A DNA stretch of 40,817 nt from Rhizobium sp. PDO1-076 (GTDB lineage: Bacteria > Pseudomonadota > Alphaproteobacteria > Rhizobiales > Rhizobiaceae), in NCBI RefSeq assembly GCF_000247475.1, contig NZ_AHZC01000266.1, forward strand, positions 1 through 40,817, in the 5' to 3' direction. A program made the translations under genes and the position numbers. Below, one piece after another: positions 15,906 to 24,799 of this stretch (positions within the stretch are counted from its first letter, which is position 1; each line of letters starts with the position of its first letter). Below the pieces are notes generated by a model, which made no database searches, was not told the DNA's origin, and worked only from the letters and a program-made list of their open reading frames with translations.

Positions 15906-18900
15906 ACTTCTCCTCGTGGTCCATCCGTAATCCCGTTCCGCCGATCCTGCTTTTTGTTCTGTTGACCGCCTGCGGCCTATGGGCCTTCAACCGGCTCGAC
16001 ATCCAGAACTTTCCCGATATGGATCTTCCGACGATCGAGATCAGCGCTTCGCTCGACGGGGCGGCGGCGGCACAGCTCGAGACCGAAGTGGCACGCAAGA
16101 TCGAAGACGAACTGACCGGCCTTACCCAGCTGGATTCCGTCACCACGACAATCACCGACGGCTCGGTGAGCATTTCCGTGGCGTTCGAGGTCGGAAAAGA
16201 CACGCAGGAAGCGCTGGATGAGGTCAAAAGCGCGGTCGATCAGGCGCAAGACGATCTGCCGGAAGAAATGAATGCACCAACCGTTGCGAAACAGTCTTTG
16301 AACGCATCGCCGCTGATTACCTATGTCGTGCGGTCCGACACCTTGAATGAGGCGGAACTCTCGTGGTTCATCGACAACGAAATGTCACGCGCGCTGATGG
16401 CCGTGGATGGCGTTGGCGAAGTTGGTCGCCTGGGCGGTGTCGACAGAGAAGTCCGGGTAGAGCTGAACGCAAACCTGCTCGATGGCCTCGGCCTCACCGC
16501 AAATGACGTCAACGGGCAACTCGAAGCGGTGCAATCCGATCTCTCTGGCGGCAAGGGACGCGTTGGCGGTGAAAGCCAGTCCGTCCGAACGCTGGCGGCT
16601 GCCGACAGCGCCGATCAGCTGAGCGCAACGCCAATTCCTCTGCCGAAAGGCAGCTGGGTTCGATTGGACGAACTCGGCACAGTGACGGATACCCACAGCG
16701 ATCTTACCTCGCTTGCATACCTGAACGGCAAACCCGTCATTGCGGCCCAGATCAAGCGCTCCAAGGGATACTCGGATATTGCCGTTACCGACCATGTCCG
16801 CGAGGCGATGCAGGTTTTTGCAGCAGCCAATCCGCGTGTCGTGATCGAAGAGGCCTACAACACGATCGTGCCGACCGAGCAGAATTATGAGTCGTCCATG
16901 CACATGGTCTACGAGGGGGCGATCATTGCAATCTTCGTTGTCTGGCTGTTCCTGCGCGATTGGCGTGCGACGCTTCTGGCCGCAGTTGCTTTGCCGCTGT
17001 CGATTATACCCACGTTCCTTGTGATGTATCTCCTTGACTACACGTTGAACACGATCACGCTCCTGGCGTTGTCCCTCGTCGTTGGAATTCTCGTCGATGA
17101 TGCGATTGTCGAGATCGAAAACATCGAGCGGCATCTCAACATGGGTAAGACCCCATTCGAGGCCGCGATGGAGGCGGCGGATGAAATCGGGTTGGCAGTT
17201 ATCGCCACCACCTTCACTCTGGTCGCCGTGTTTTTGCCAACGGCCTTCATGGGCGGCATTCCCGGCATCATCTTCAAGCAGTTCGGGATTACCGCATCTG
17301 TCGCCGTTCTTGCCTCTCTTGTCGTGGCGCGGCTGGTCACGCCGATGATGGCTGCATATCTGATGAAGGCAACCGGCAAGACGCATGAAGAGGACGGCCG
17401 CCTGATGCGTGGCTATCTTTGGCTTGTCAAAGGCGCTCTTCGGCATCGCTGGATCCCGGTGCTGGGAACTGCAGGGTTCCTGGCCTTCTCGGCTGTGCTG
17501 CTCAGCAATCTGTCCACGGGCTTCTTCCCGGCGTCGGATGATGGACAGACCCAGGTCTCCATCACTGCGCCTCCCGGATCGACGATTGAAACGACCGACG
17601 CTGCGGCACAAACGGCGTCAAAGATCATCGCTGGCGTGGATCACGTTACCTCGGTGTTCCAGGCAACGGGCACAGCATCCACCGGCGGCATGAACAGCAC
17701 GTCGAGTTCGAGCACCGACAGCGCCACGATCGTGGTCAATCTCACGCCCATCGACGACCGCGATGTCAAACAATCGCAAATCGAAGACGACTTGCGCCAA
17801 GCGCTGGAGACGCTGCCCGGGATACGCATGGAAATCGGCTCCGGAGGAAATGGTACACAGCTCACTCTCACCCTGGCAGGCGATGATTCCGATCTGCTGG
17901 AGCAGGCAGCCGGTAGCCTGGAGGCTGACTTGCGCACTCTTTCCGGTATCGGCAATGTGACGTCGTCTGCTGCCAGGCAGGCGCCTGAGGTCACCATAAA
18001 GCCGGACCTGGCGGAAGCGGCGTCTCTGGGTGTCACGTCCCAAGCGATCGCCGAGGCCATTCGGGTCGCGACATCCGGCGCCTATGATGCCGCGTTGTCC
18101 CAGCTCAATCTGCCGGAGCGGCAGGTGCCGATCCGGGTGATGCTCGATGCAACCAGCAGGCAGACCCTCGATGCGATATCTCTCATTCCCGTTGAGGGCC
18201 TGGAGGGGAACGTGACGCTCGGCGCTGTTGCAGATATCTCCATGGGCTCGAGCCCAAGTCAAATCGATCGTCTCGACCGGTCGCGGAATGTCTCGCTCAC
18301 CATCGAACTGAATGGCAGGAGCCTGTCCGAGGTCACGGCGGAGGCGGCCCAACTGCCCAGCTATCAAAACCTGCCCCAGGGCGTGAAATTCGTGGAGCAG
18401 GGCGAGTTGAAGCGTCAGAGCGAGTTGTTCACCAGTTTTGGCACGGCAATGGCAATCGGAATCTTCTGCGTATACGCTGTTCTTGTGCTGCTATTCCATG
18501 ACTTCTTACAGCCTGTGACGATCCTGATGGCTCTGCCCCTGGCACTCGGCGGCGCCCTTCTGCCACTCGTGCTCACGGGTACGAGCTTTTCGATGCCCGC
18601 TGTGATTGGTCTGCTTCTTCTGATGGGGATCGTCTCCAAAAACTCGATCCTGCTCGTCGAATACGCCATCGAGGCGCGCCGCGGCGGCATGTCTCGCTAC
18701 GACGCGCTGGTCGATGCATGTCACAAGCGGGCGCGACCGATCATCATGACAACGATTGCCATGGCCGGTGGCATGCTGCCGGCGGCCCTCAGTCTTGTTT
18801 CAGGCGACTCAAGCTTTCGCCAACCCATGGGCATCGTCGTGATCGGCGGATTGATCACCTCGACCTTCTTGAGCCTTCTGGTGATACCGGTGGTATTCAC

Positions 18901-18961
18901 GTTCCTGGATGACCTGCTCGGAATGCTCAGGAGGCGTTCTTCAAAGGGGAAAACGGCATAG
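15902..18961 (+). CDS. RND efflux pump, inner-membrane transporter
   Basis: A 1019-aa proton-driven exporter of the HAE1/AcrB family, standard length. TM4 carries the Asp399-Asp400 pair (GILVDDAIVEIENIE) and TM10 carries Lys913 (GIVSKNSILLVEYA), the proton-relay residues of AcrB, so the pump should be active. Two large periplasmic loops follow TM1 and TM7; a Ser/Thr-rich stretch (TASTGGMNSTSSSSTDSAT, about 595-613) sits in the second. The start is GTG, overlapping the adaptor stop. The adjacent two-component system probably induces it. The substrate may be an antimicrobial, plant phenolic or metabolite; nothing in the sequence decides this. Confidence 0.95.
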   Translation: MNFSSWSIRNPVPPILLFVLLTACGLWAFNRLDIQNFPDMDLPTIEISASLDGAAAAQLETEVARKIEDELTGLTQLDSVTTTITDGSVSISVAFEVGKDTQEALDEVKSAVDQAQDDLPEEMNAPTVAKQSLNASPLITYVVRSDTLNEAELSWFIDNEMSRALMAVDGVGEVGRLGGVDREVRVELNANLLDGLGLTANDVNGQLEAVQSDLSGGKGRVGGESQSVRTLAAADSADQLSATPIPLPKGSWVRLDELGTVTDTHSDLTSLAYLNGKPVIAAQIKRSKGYSDIAVTDHVREAMQVFAAANPRVVIEEAYNTIVPTEQNYESSMHMVYEGAIIAIFVVWLFLRDWRATLLAAVALPLSIIPTFLVMYLLDYTLNTITLLALSLVVGILVDDAIVEIENIERHLNMGKTPFEAAMEAADEIGLAVIATTFTLVAVFLPTAFMGGIPGIIFKQFGITASVAVLASLVVARLVTPMMAAYLMKATGKTHEEDGRLMRGYLWLVKGALRHRWIPVLGTAGFLAFSAVLLSNLSTGFFPASDDGQTQVSITAPPGSTIETTDAAAQTASKIIAGVDHVTSVFQATGTASTGGMNSTSSSSTDSATIVVNLTPIDDRDVKQSQIEDDLRQALETLPGIRMEIGSGGNGTQLTLTLAGDDSDLLEQAAGSLEADLRTLSGIGNVTSSAARQAPEVTIKPDLAEAASLGVTSQAIAEAIRVATSGAYDAALSQLNLPERQVPIRVMLDATSRQTLDAISLIPVEGLEGNVTLGAVADISMGSSPSQIDRLDRSRNVSLTIELNGRSLSEVTAEAAQLPSYQNLPQGVKFVEQGELKRQSELFTSFGTAMAIGIFCVYAVLVLLFHDFLQPVTILMALPLALGGALLPLVLTGTSFSMPAVIGLLLLMGIVSKNSILLVEYAIEARRGGMSRYDALVDACHKRARPIIMTTIAMAGGMLPAALSLVSGDSSFRQPMGIVVIGGLITSTFLSLLVIPVVFTFLDDLLGMLRRRSSKGKTA

Positions 18962-18987
18962 GCATTCCGTAAAGTCATGCGTCTTGT

Positions 18988-19938
18988 TCACGAGCCCCAG
19001 ACAACCGATTGCTCATGCCGCTTGATCAGATGTTTGAGATTGGCGAAACCTGTGCGGATGTGGCGGGCAAAGTGATCGACGGCCGGTGCGCGAGAGGTGT
19101 CCGAGCGGTTGAGCAGGCCTAGGGCGCGTTCCGGATGCGGAATAGAGATGGGCAGGGCCGTGATCGATTTTTCGTTGCGCAACGCGAAGACGACGCTGTG
19201 GGGCATGATCGTCAGAGCGTCGGCGGACTTCAAATAATTGACGACGCTCATCAGCGAGCCGCCGGAATAGCGGATCTTGATCTCGGTTGCGCCGAAGGAG
19301 AGCAGCATGCTGCGCAGGTCCGCCAGGAGCGGACTGCCCGGCGGTGGTGCGATCCATGGGAAATCCAGCAGATGTGTCGGCTGCGGCCGCCGCTTCAACA
19401 GCAGCGGATGCGTCACGCGGCAGGCAACGACGTTGCGGCCGGGCAGGATCTGTTGGAATTCGAGGCCGGATCCCTCGTCGAGAATGTCGATAGGGCATAT
19501 CGCCAGATCGATCTGGTCTGCGTGGAGGGCGGAACGCAGGTCTGGAAAGTAGCCGTAGGTCTGGTCGATGTGGACGTCCGGATACAGGTTCTGAAACTCG
19601 GCAATCATGCCGGCGATCAGAGCGTCCATGAAAAAGGGTGTGCCGCCGACGCGGACGACGCCACTTTTGCCAACCCGAAAACTTTCGACGACATCGGAGG
19701 CCTTTCGCGATGCAGACAGCATCGTCTGGCCGTGGTCGGCCAGGGCCCTTCCCAGCGCTGTCGGTTGAAGCGGCCGGCGCCCCCTGATGAAGAGCGGCTC
19801 GCCGATGCGCGCCTCCAGCATCGACAATGTGCGGGATACGGCCGGCTGCGACAGGCCGAGCAGAGCGGCGCCCTCGGTAACGCCGCCCGTCTTCACGACG
19901 GCGGCAAGCTGGACGAGATGGCGTTCATCGATCTTCAT
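18988..19938 (-). CDS. LysR-family transcriptional regulator of the aromatic operon
   Basis: A 316-aa LysR-type regulator with an N-terminal winged helix-turn-helix (about residues 5-62; TEGAALLGLSQPAVSRTLSMLE) and a C-terminal effector-binding domain beginning near VRVGGTPFFMDALIAG. It is transcribed away from the hydroxyquinol dioxygenase gene, the classic LysR arrangement, so it probably activates the operon at 20034-29398 in response to a phenolic substrate or ring-cleavage intermediate. A palindrome lies just outside its start codon. The 26-nt convergent gap to the RND pump gene separates two unrelated operons. Confidence 0.9.
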   Translation of the reverse strand: MKIDERHLVQLAAVVKTGGVTEGAALLGLSQPAVSRTLSMLEARIGEPLFIRGRRPLQPTALGRALADHGQTMLSASRKASDVVESFRVGKSGVVRVGGTPFFMDALIAGMIAEFQNLYPDVHIDQTYGYFPDLRSALHADQIDLAICPIDILDEGSGLEFQQILPGRNVVACRVTHPLLLKRRPQPTHLLDFPWIAPPPGSPLLADLRSMLLSFGATEIKIRYSGGSLMSVVNYLKSADALTIMPHSVVFALRNEKSITALPISIPHPERALGLLNRSDTSRAPAVDHFARHIRTGFANLKHLIKRHEQSVVWGS

Positions 19939-19941
19939 AAC

Positions 19942-19954
19942 AATATGGTATATT
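19942..19954. promoter_or_regulatory. Candidate LysR operator palindrome
   Basis: AATAT-GGT-ATATT is a perfect 5+5 inverted repeat in the 95-nt divergent region between the LysR gene and the dioxygenase gene. It lies only 4 nt from the LysR start codon, a position suited to autorepression. LysR sites are typically A/T-rich interrupted palindromes of the T-N11-A type, and this stretch is clearly more A/T-rich than its surroundings. A smaller repeat, CAAC-G-GTTG, follows a short distance downstream. Confidence 0.35.
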
Positions 19955-20033
19955 AACCCGGAATAAAATCATCAACGGTTGTTTTGCGATCGTCTAGTTT
20001 TGTCTTTACCAGTCAATGCCCTGGAGGAGACGC

Positions 20034-20906
20034 ATGACGCCGGGTCCCATCGCGCTGAATTTCAGCGAGGCCAACTCGTCCGAGATTTTTGCGCAGCGAT
20101 TGCCGCAATCGACGGATGACGTGCTGCCGCAGGTACTGGCGACCGTCGTCACGCATCTGCACGCCGCGATCCGCGAACTTCGCCCGACGCAGGCGGATTG
20201 GCGCAGGGTCATCGAGTTTCTGACAGATGTCGGCCATGCCAGCGACGAGCGGCGGCAGGAATGGGTGCTTCTGTCCGATCTGCTGGGCGCCTCGGCCCTG
20301 GTCGAGGAGATCAATTCCCGTCGCCCGAAGACGGCGACCCCCAACACCCTGCGCGGCCCGTTTTTCCGTGCCGATGTCCCGCAGCTTGCCTCCGGTAGCG
20401 ATATTTCTCTCGACGGCATCGGTGAAAAGCTGGACGTCTCGGCACGTGTGGTGGATCTTGATGGCGGGCCGGTCGCGGGCGCGGAAATCACCACTTGGCA
20501 GGCCAATGCGCAAGGGTTTTACGAAAACCAGCAGCCGGATCTGCAGCCGGAATTCAATCTGCGCGGCCTTTTCCGCAGCGGTGCGGATGGCCGCTTCCAC
20601 TATCGCACGATCAGGCCCTCCGGCTACGGCGTTCCGGACGACGGACCGGTCGGTCGTCTTCTCGGTCGCGCCGGCTATCCGTTGCGCCGTCCGGCCCATT
20701 TGCATTTTATCGTCAAGGCGCCAGGCTTCGAAACGATCACGACACATGTCTATGACGGCAGCGATCCGCATCTGGCCGAGGATGCAATTTTCGGCGTCAA
20801 GCCGGAATTGGTCCGCATGTTCGAGCGACAGGAAAAAGGCGGGCCGTGCTGGCGGCTGGAATTTACCTTCGTCATGGTGCGACCGAAAAAGGGAGCGGGC
20901 GAATGA
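20034..20906 (+). CDS. Intradiol ring-cleavage dioxygenase (hydroxyquinol 1,2-dioxygenase type), first copy
   Basis: A 290-aa non-haem Fe(III) dioxygenase. The four iron ligands are visible as Tyr163 (GFYENQ), Tyr198 (SGYGVPDDGPVG), His222 and His224 (RPAHLHF), one residue off the Nocardioides hydroxyquinol dioxygenase numbering. The N-terminal helical dimerisation domain includes QEWVLLSDLLG. It should open the ring of hydroxyquinol (1,2,4-trihydroxybenzene) to maleylacetate. ATG 20034 follows GGAGGA at ideal spacing; the ATG at 20016 has no site. It overlaps the maleylacetate reductase start by 4 nt. It differs clearly from the second copy at 28499, so substrate range may differ. Confidence 0.9.
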   Translation: MTPGPIALNFSEANSSEIFAQRLPQSTDDVLPQVLATVVTHLHAAIRELRPTQADWRRVIEFLTDVGHASDERRQEWVLLSDLLGASALVEEINSRRPKTATPNTLRGPFFRADVPQLASGSDISLDGIGEKLDVSARVVDLDGGPVAGAEITTWQANAQGFYENQQPDLQPEFNLRGLFRSGADGRFHYRTIRPSGYGVPDDGPVGRLLGRAGYPLRRPAHLHFIVKAPGFETITTHVYDGSDPHLAEDAIFGVKPELVRMFERQEKGGPCWRLEFTFVMVRPKKGAGE

Positions 20907-21961
20907 GCCGCGATTTCCTCTACACCGGCAGCCCGGTCCATATCGTTTTCCGCGAAGGCGCCAGCGCTTCTACCGGCGAATGGGTCGAGAAGCTTGGCTG
21001 TCGCAAGGCGCTGGTGCTGTCGACGCCCCATCAGAAGGCCGATGCGGAGGCGCTGGCCACGCGGCTCGGTCCACTTTGCGTTGGTGTCTTTGCCGGGGCG
21101 GTCATGCACACGCCGATCTATGTGACGGAAGCTGCCATGCTTGCCGTCAAACAGACGGGAGCCGATTGCGTCGTGTCGCTTGGTGGCGGATCGACCACGG
21201 GCCTCGGCAAGGCCATCGCCTACCGGACCGATCTGCCGCAGATCGTCATTCCCACCACCTATGCCGGCTCCGAATGCACGCCGATCCTCGGCCAGACGGA
21301 GGGCGGGCGCAAGACGACGGTGCGGCACGCTAGCATATTGCCGGAAGTGGTGATCTACGACGCAGCGCTGACGACGGGGCTGCCGGTCGCGATGAGCGTC
21401 ACCTCCGGTCTGAATGCCATGGCACATGCGGTCGAAGCGCTCTATGCGCAGGACCGCAATCCGATTTCGTCGCTGATGGCGGTCGAAGGGCTGCGGGCCT
21501 TTCGCTCCAGCCTGCCGAAGATCGCAGATGCGCCGGCGGATATGGCCCTGCGTGCCGACGCACTCTATGGCGCCTGGCTCTGCGGCACCGTACTCGGCAC
21601 GGTCGGCATGGCGCTGCATCACAAGATCTGCCACACGCTGGGCGGAACCTTCGATACGCCGCATGCCGAGACGCATGCAATCATGTTGCCGCACACGGCG
21701 GCCTACAATGCCGTCTCCGTGCCGGACCTTCTGGCACCAGTCGCCGAGATTTTCGGCGGTTCTGTCGGGGGCGGGCTCTGGGATTTCGCCAAGGGGATTG
21801 GCGCGCCGATTGCCCTGAGAGATTTGGGGCTGAGTGAAGCCGATCTCGACCGCGCAGCCGGCATCGCCACCGAGAACCCCTACTGGAACCCGCGGCCGAT
21901 CGATCGCTCCTCCATCCGTGCCCTGCTGCAGGATGCTTACGAGGGCAGGCGACCGACCTAG
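20903..21961 (+). CDS. Maleylacetate reductase
   Basis: A 352-aa member of the iron-containing alcohol dehydrogenase superfamily, maleylacetate reductase branch. It has the NAD(P)-binding VSLGGGSTTGLGKA (91-104), the landmark IPTTYAGSE, GLNAMAHAVEALYA, and the His-containing HKICHTLGG and HAETHAIMLPH. It reduces maleylacetate, the ring-cleavage product, to 3-oxoadipate for the beta-ketoadipate route. The start ATG overlaps the dioxygenase stop (ATGA), so the two enzymes are translationally coupled. The longer open frame from 20846 is inside the upstream gene and is rejected. Confidence 0.93.
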   Translation: MSRDFLYTGSPVHIVFREGASASTGEWVEKLGCRKALVLSTPHQKADAEALATRLGPLCVGVFAGAVMHTPIYVTEAAMLAVKQTGADCVVSLGGGSTTGLGKAIAYRTDLPQIVIPTTYAGSECTPILGQTEGGRKTTVRHASILPEVVIYDAALTTGLPVAMSVTSGLNAMAHAVEALYAQDRNPISSLMAVEGLRAFRSSLPKIADAPADMALRADALYGAWLCGTVLGTVGMALHHKICHTLGGTFDTPHAETHAIMLPHTAAYNAVSVPDLLAPVAEIFGGSVGGGLWDFAKGIGAPIALRDLGLSEADLDRAAGIATENPYWNPRPIDRSSIRALLQDAYEGRRPT

Positions 21962-22015
21962 ACTGAACGCAGATACGTCAATCTCTGGGAGGAGAGGACA
22001 ATGGGAGGAGGAAAC

Positions 22016-23296
22016 ATGTTTACGAGACGCGATTTTCTGAAAACGACCGCGGCCACCGGCGCCCTTGCCGCAACATCCGGGCTCGCCGCCCCGGCGGTAG
22101 CGCAGGACGTGGCCATCAAGCTCGGCTATGTCAGCCCGCAGACAGGGCCGCTCGCGGCCTTTGGCGAGGCCGACAAGTTCGTCATCGACGGCTTCCTGTC
22201 GACGACGAAGGCGATGGGCCTCAATTACGAGGTCGTCGTCAAGGACAGCCAGTCCAACCCCAACCGCGCGGCGGAAGTGGCCAAGGAACTGATCGTCGAC
22301 GACGAGGTCAACCTGGTCCTCGTCGCCTCGACGCCGGAAACGACCAATCCGGTGGCGACGACCTGCGAGGCGGAGGAAATGCCGTGCATTTCCACGGTTG
22401 CACCATGGCAGCCCTGGTTCATCGGCCAGCAGGGTAATCCCGGCGATCCGACCTCGTGGAAACCGTTCAACTATGCCTATCACTTCTTCTGGGGGCTTGA
22501 GGACGTCATCGCCGTCTTCACCAATATGTGGGCACAGGTCGAGACGAACAAAAAAGTCGGTGGCCTGTTCCCGAACGATGGCGACGGCAATGCCTGGGGC
22601 GACAAGGTTGTCGGCTTTCCCCCGGTGCTGGAGAAGATGGGCTATACCCTGACCGATCCCGGCCGCTACCAGAACATGACCGACGATTTCTCGGCGCAGA
22701 TCAATGCCTTCAAGTCGGGCCAATGCGAGATCATCACCGGCGTCGTCATTCCGCCTGATTTCACCACCTTCTGGAACCAGGCCAAGCAGCAGGGCCTTGC
22801 CCCCAAAGTCGCCTCGATCGGCAAGGCGCTGCTGTTCCCGCAGACGGTGGAAGCGCTCGGCACTGCCGGGCATAATCTCTCGTCCGAAGTCTGGTGGACC
22901 CCCAGCCATCCGTTCAAGTCGTCTCTGACCGGCGAGACCTCCGCGCAGGTGGCTGATGCCTTCACCAAGGCGACCAGCCGGCCGTGGACGCAGCCGATCG
23001 GCTTTGCCCATGCGCTGTTCGAACTGGCCGTGGATGTGATGAAACGCGCCGGCGATCCGACGGATGGAGATATCGTGGCGCAGGCGATCGCAGCCACAAG
23101 GCTCGATACGCTGGTCGGGCCGATTGCCTGGGACGGCAAGGGCCTGCCACCCTTTGCGGCAAAGAACATCGCCAAGACCCCTTTGGTTGGCGGCCAGTGG
23201 CGGCTGAAGGATGGCGGCGGCTACGATCTTGTGATCACCGACAACAAGACGGCGCCGAATATTCCGGTCGGCGGCAAGATGGAAGTGATCGGCTGA
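22016..23296 (+). CDS. ABC transporter substrate-binding protein (branched-chain/aromatic type), Tat signal
   Basis: A 426-aa periplasmic binding protein of the LivJ/AmiC-like group (Peripla_BP_6). The N-terminus TRRDFLKTTAATGALAA is a twin-arginine signal with probable cleavage after A29 (AVA-Q). It has the family pattern KLGYVSPQTGPLAAFGEAD after the signal. ATG 22016 is preceded by GGAGGA; an upstream ATG at 22001 is in frame but without a better site. Its place between ring-cleavage genes and the monooxygenase suggests it binds the aromatic substrate or its acid precursor and not an amino acid. A GC-rich hairpin follows its stop codon. Confidence 0.88.
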   Translation: MFTRRDFLKTTAATGALAATSGLAAPAVAQDVAIKLGYVSPQTGPLAAFGEADKFVIDGFLSTTKAMGLNYEVVVKDSQSNPNRAAEVAKELIVDDEVNLVLVASTPETTNPVATTCEAEEMPCISTVAPWQPWFIGQQGNPGDPTSWKPFNYAYHFFWGLEDVIAVFTNMWAQVETNKKVGGLFPNDGDGNAWGDKVVGFPPVLEKMGYTLTDPGRYQNMTDDFSAQINAFKSGQCEIITGVVIPPDFTTFWNQAKQQGLAPKVASIGKALLFPQTVEALGTAGHNLSSEVWWTPSHPFKSSLTGETSAQVADAFTKATSRPWTQPIGFAHALFELAVDVMKRAGDPTDGDIVAQAIAATRLDTLVGPIAWDGKGLPPFAAKNIAKTPLVGGQWRLKDGGGYDLVITDNKTAPNIPVGGKMEVIG

Positions 23297-23304
23297 CACG
23301 TGAC

Positions 23305-23328
23305 GCGGGGCCTGTCGAAAGGCCCCGC
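23305..23328 (+). promoter_or_regulatory. Intercistronic stem-loop after the aromatic binding-protein gene
   Basis: GCGGGGCCT (23305-23313) pairs perfectly with AGGCCCCGC (23320-23328) around a 6-nt loop. It sits 8 nt after the binding-protein stop and 20 nt before the TTG start of the ATPase gene. No U tract follows. Stem-loops at this place usually stabilise the binding-protein mRNA or stop part of the transcripts, giving more binding protein than membrane components. Confidence 0.65.
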
Positions 23329-23348
23329 CTGTTCTGGGAGGGACGGGC

Positions 23349-24068
23349 TTGGCAATTCTCGAACTCGACGGCATCTGCAAGACGTTCGGCGCGCTTACTG
23401 TCGCCGATCAGATCAGCTTTGCCGTCAGCGAAGGCGAGGCGCTCGGGATCATCGGGCCGAACGGCGCGGGCAAATCGACGTTGTTCAACCTGATCACCGG
23501 CAATATCGCAACGGATCGCGGGGCCATCCGCTTTCGCGGACGTGATGTGACGCGCATGCCGCCGATGGCGCGCTGCCTGGCGGGCATCGGACGCACTTTC
23601 CAGATCCCGCAGCCCTTCGAGAAGCTCACCGTGTTCGAGAACCTGTTGGTGGCCGGGGCATTCGGCTCGCGGCGCGGCGAAGCGGATGTTGCGGATCGCT
23701 GCGCCGACATCCTGGTCGACACCGGACTGATCGACAAGGCGAACATGCTGGCCGGCAGTCTCAGCCTGCTGGAACGCAAGCGGCTGGAATTGGCCCGGGC
23801 TTTGGCCACGGAACCGAAGCTGCTGCTGCTCGACGAAATCGCCGGCGGGCTGACCGAGGGCGAGTGCCGGTCGCTGGTGGCGACCATCCGCGCCATCCAT
23901 GCGCGCGGCGTGGCCGTGATCTGGATCGAGCATGTGCTGCACGCGCTGAATTCCGTCGTCGAGCGTTTGCTGGTGCTGCATTTCGGCAAGGTCATCGGCA
24001 TCGGAAAGCCGGAGCAGATCATGGCCTCCAGGGATGTCCGCGAAATCTACCTGGGGATCGAAGTCTGA
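23349..24068 (+). CDS. ABC transporter ATP-binding protein (LivG-like)
   Basis: A 239-aa ATPase with Walker A GPNGAGKST (36-44), Q-loop region GRTFQIPQPF, and Walker B LLLLDEIAGGL (158-168). The signature region reads LSLLERKRLELARAL (138-152) and lacks the LSGGQ core, a change seen in part of the LivG group. The start is TTG at 23349, supported by GGGAGGGACGGG just upstream and by alignment of the N-terminus (AILELDGICKTFGAL). Its stop overlaps the next ATG by 1 nt. It powers uptake through the LivH/LivM-like permeases encoded downstream. Confidence 0.9.
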   Translation: MAILELDGICKTFGALTVADQISFAVSEGEALGIIGPNGAGKSTLFNLITGNIATDRGAIRFRGRDVTRMPPMARCLAGIGRTFQIPQPFEKLTVFENLLVAGAFGSRRGEADVADRCADILVDTGLIDKANMLAGSLSLLERKRLELARALATEPKLLLLDEIAGGLTEGECRSLVATIRAIHARGVAVIWIEHVLHALNSVVERLLVLHFGKVIGIGKPEQIMASRDVREIYLGIEV

Positions 24069-24799
24069 TGGCACTGCTTGAAACCAGAGGTCTGACGGCG
24101 TCGTATGGTGATTTCCAGGCGCTGTTCGGGATTGACGTCACCGTGGGTGTCGGAGAGACGATTGCCATTATCGGTGCCAATGGTGCCGGCAAAACGACGC
24201 TGATGCGATCCATCGCCGGCGTGCTGGCCAATCAGGCGGCATCGATCCTGTATCGGAATGAGCCGGTCGGGGCTTTGCCGGCTCCGGACGTTCTCGCCCG
24301 GGGTATCGCCATGGTGCCGGAGGGGCGAAAGCTCTTTCCATCACTCACCGTGGAGGAAAATCTGCTGGTCGGCAGGTATGGCCGCAAGATCGAAGGGCCA
24401 TGGAATCTTGAAAGCGTCTACTCCCTGTTCCCTATCTTGAAGGAACGGCGCAACAATCCCTCGACGGCGCTGTCCGGCGGGCAACAGCAGATGGTGGCGA
24501 TCGGCCGGGCGCTGATGTCCAATCCCGAACTTTTGCTCTGCGACGAGATCAGCCTTGGCCTCGCGCCTGTCGTGGTGCGTGACATCTATGCGGCGTTCCC
24601 GCGCATCCGCGAAACCGGAGCCTCGATCATCATCGTCGAGCAGGACATCGCCCAGGCATTGAAGGTGGCTGAGCGCGTGTACTGCATGATGGAGGGCCGC
24701 GTCACCCTGTCCGGTCGCTCGGCCGATCTGACCCGCGACGCCATCCACAAGGCCTATTTCGGGGCCGATCCAGGAGCGGAGCATCATGAACTGGCTTGA
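24068..24799 (+). CDS. ABC transporter ATP-binding protein (LivF-like)
   Basis: A 243-aa ATPase starting at the ATG that overlaps the LivG-like stop (TGATG). Walker A is GANGAGKTT (36-44), the signature is LSGGQQQMVAIGRAL and the region LLLCDEISLGLAP gives Walker B, all in LivF style. It pairs with the LivG-like subunit as an ATPase heterodimer. The open frame from 23864 belongs to another frame of the LivG gene and is excluded. Its 3' end overlaps the LivH-like gene by 14 nt. Confidence 0.92.
   Translation: MALLETRGLTASYGDFQALFGIDVTVGVGETIAIIGANGAGKTTLMRSIAGVLANQAASILYRNEPVGALPAPDVLARGIAMVPEGRKLFPSLTVEENLLVGRYGRKIEGPWNLESVYSLFPILKERRNNPSTALSGGQQQMVAIGRALMSNPELLLCDEISLGLAPVVVRDIYAAFPRIRETGASIIIVEQDIAQALKVAERVYCMMEGRVTLSGRSADLTRDAIHKAYFGADPGAEHHELA

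Noticed and set aside
20750-23380. Very long antisense open frame (876 codons) over the maleylacetate reductase and binding-protein genes
   Set aside because: It is the mirror of GC-rich coding DNA; the translation is Arg/Gly/His-rich with no family motif, and the opposite strand holds clear genes with ribosome sites.
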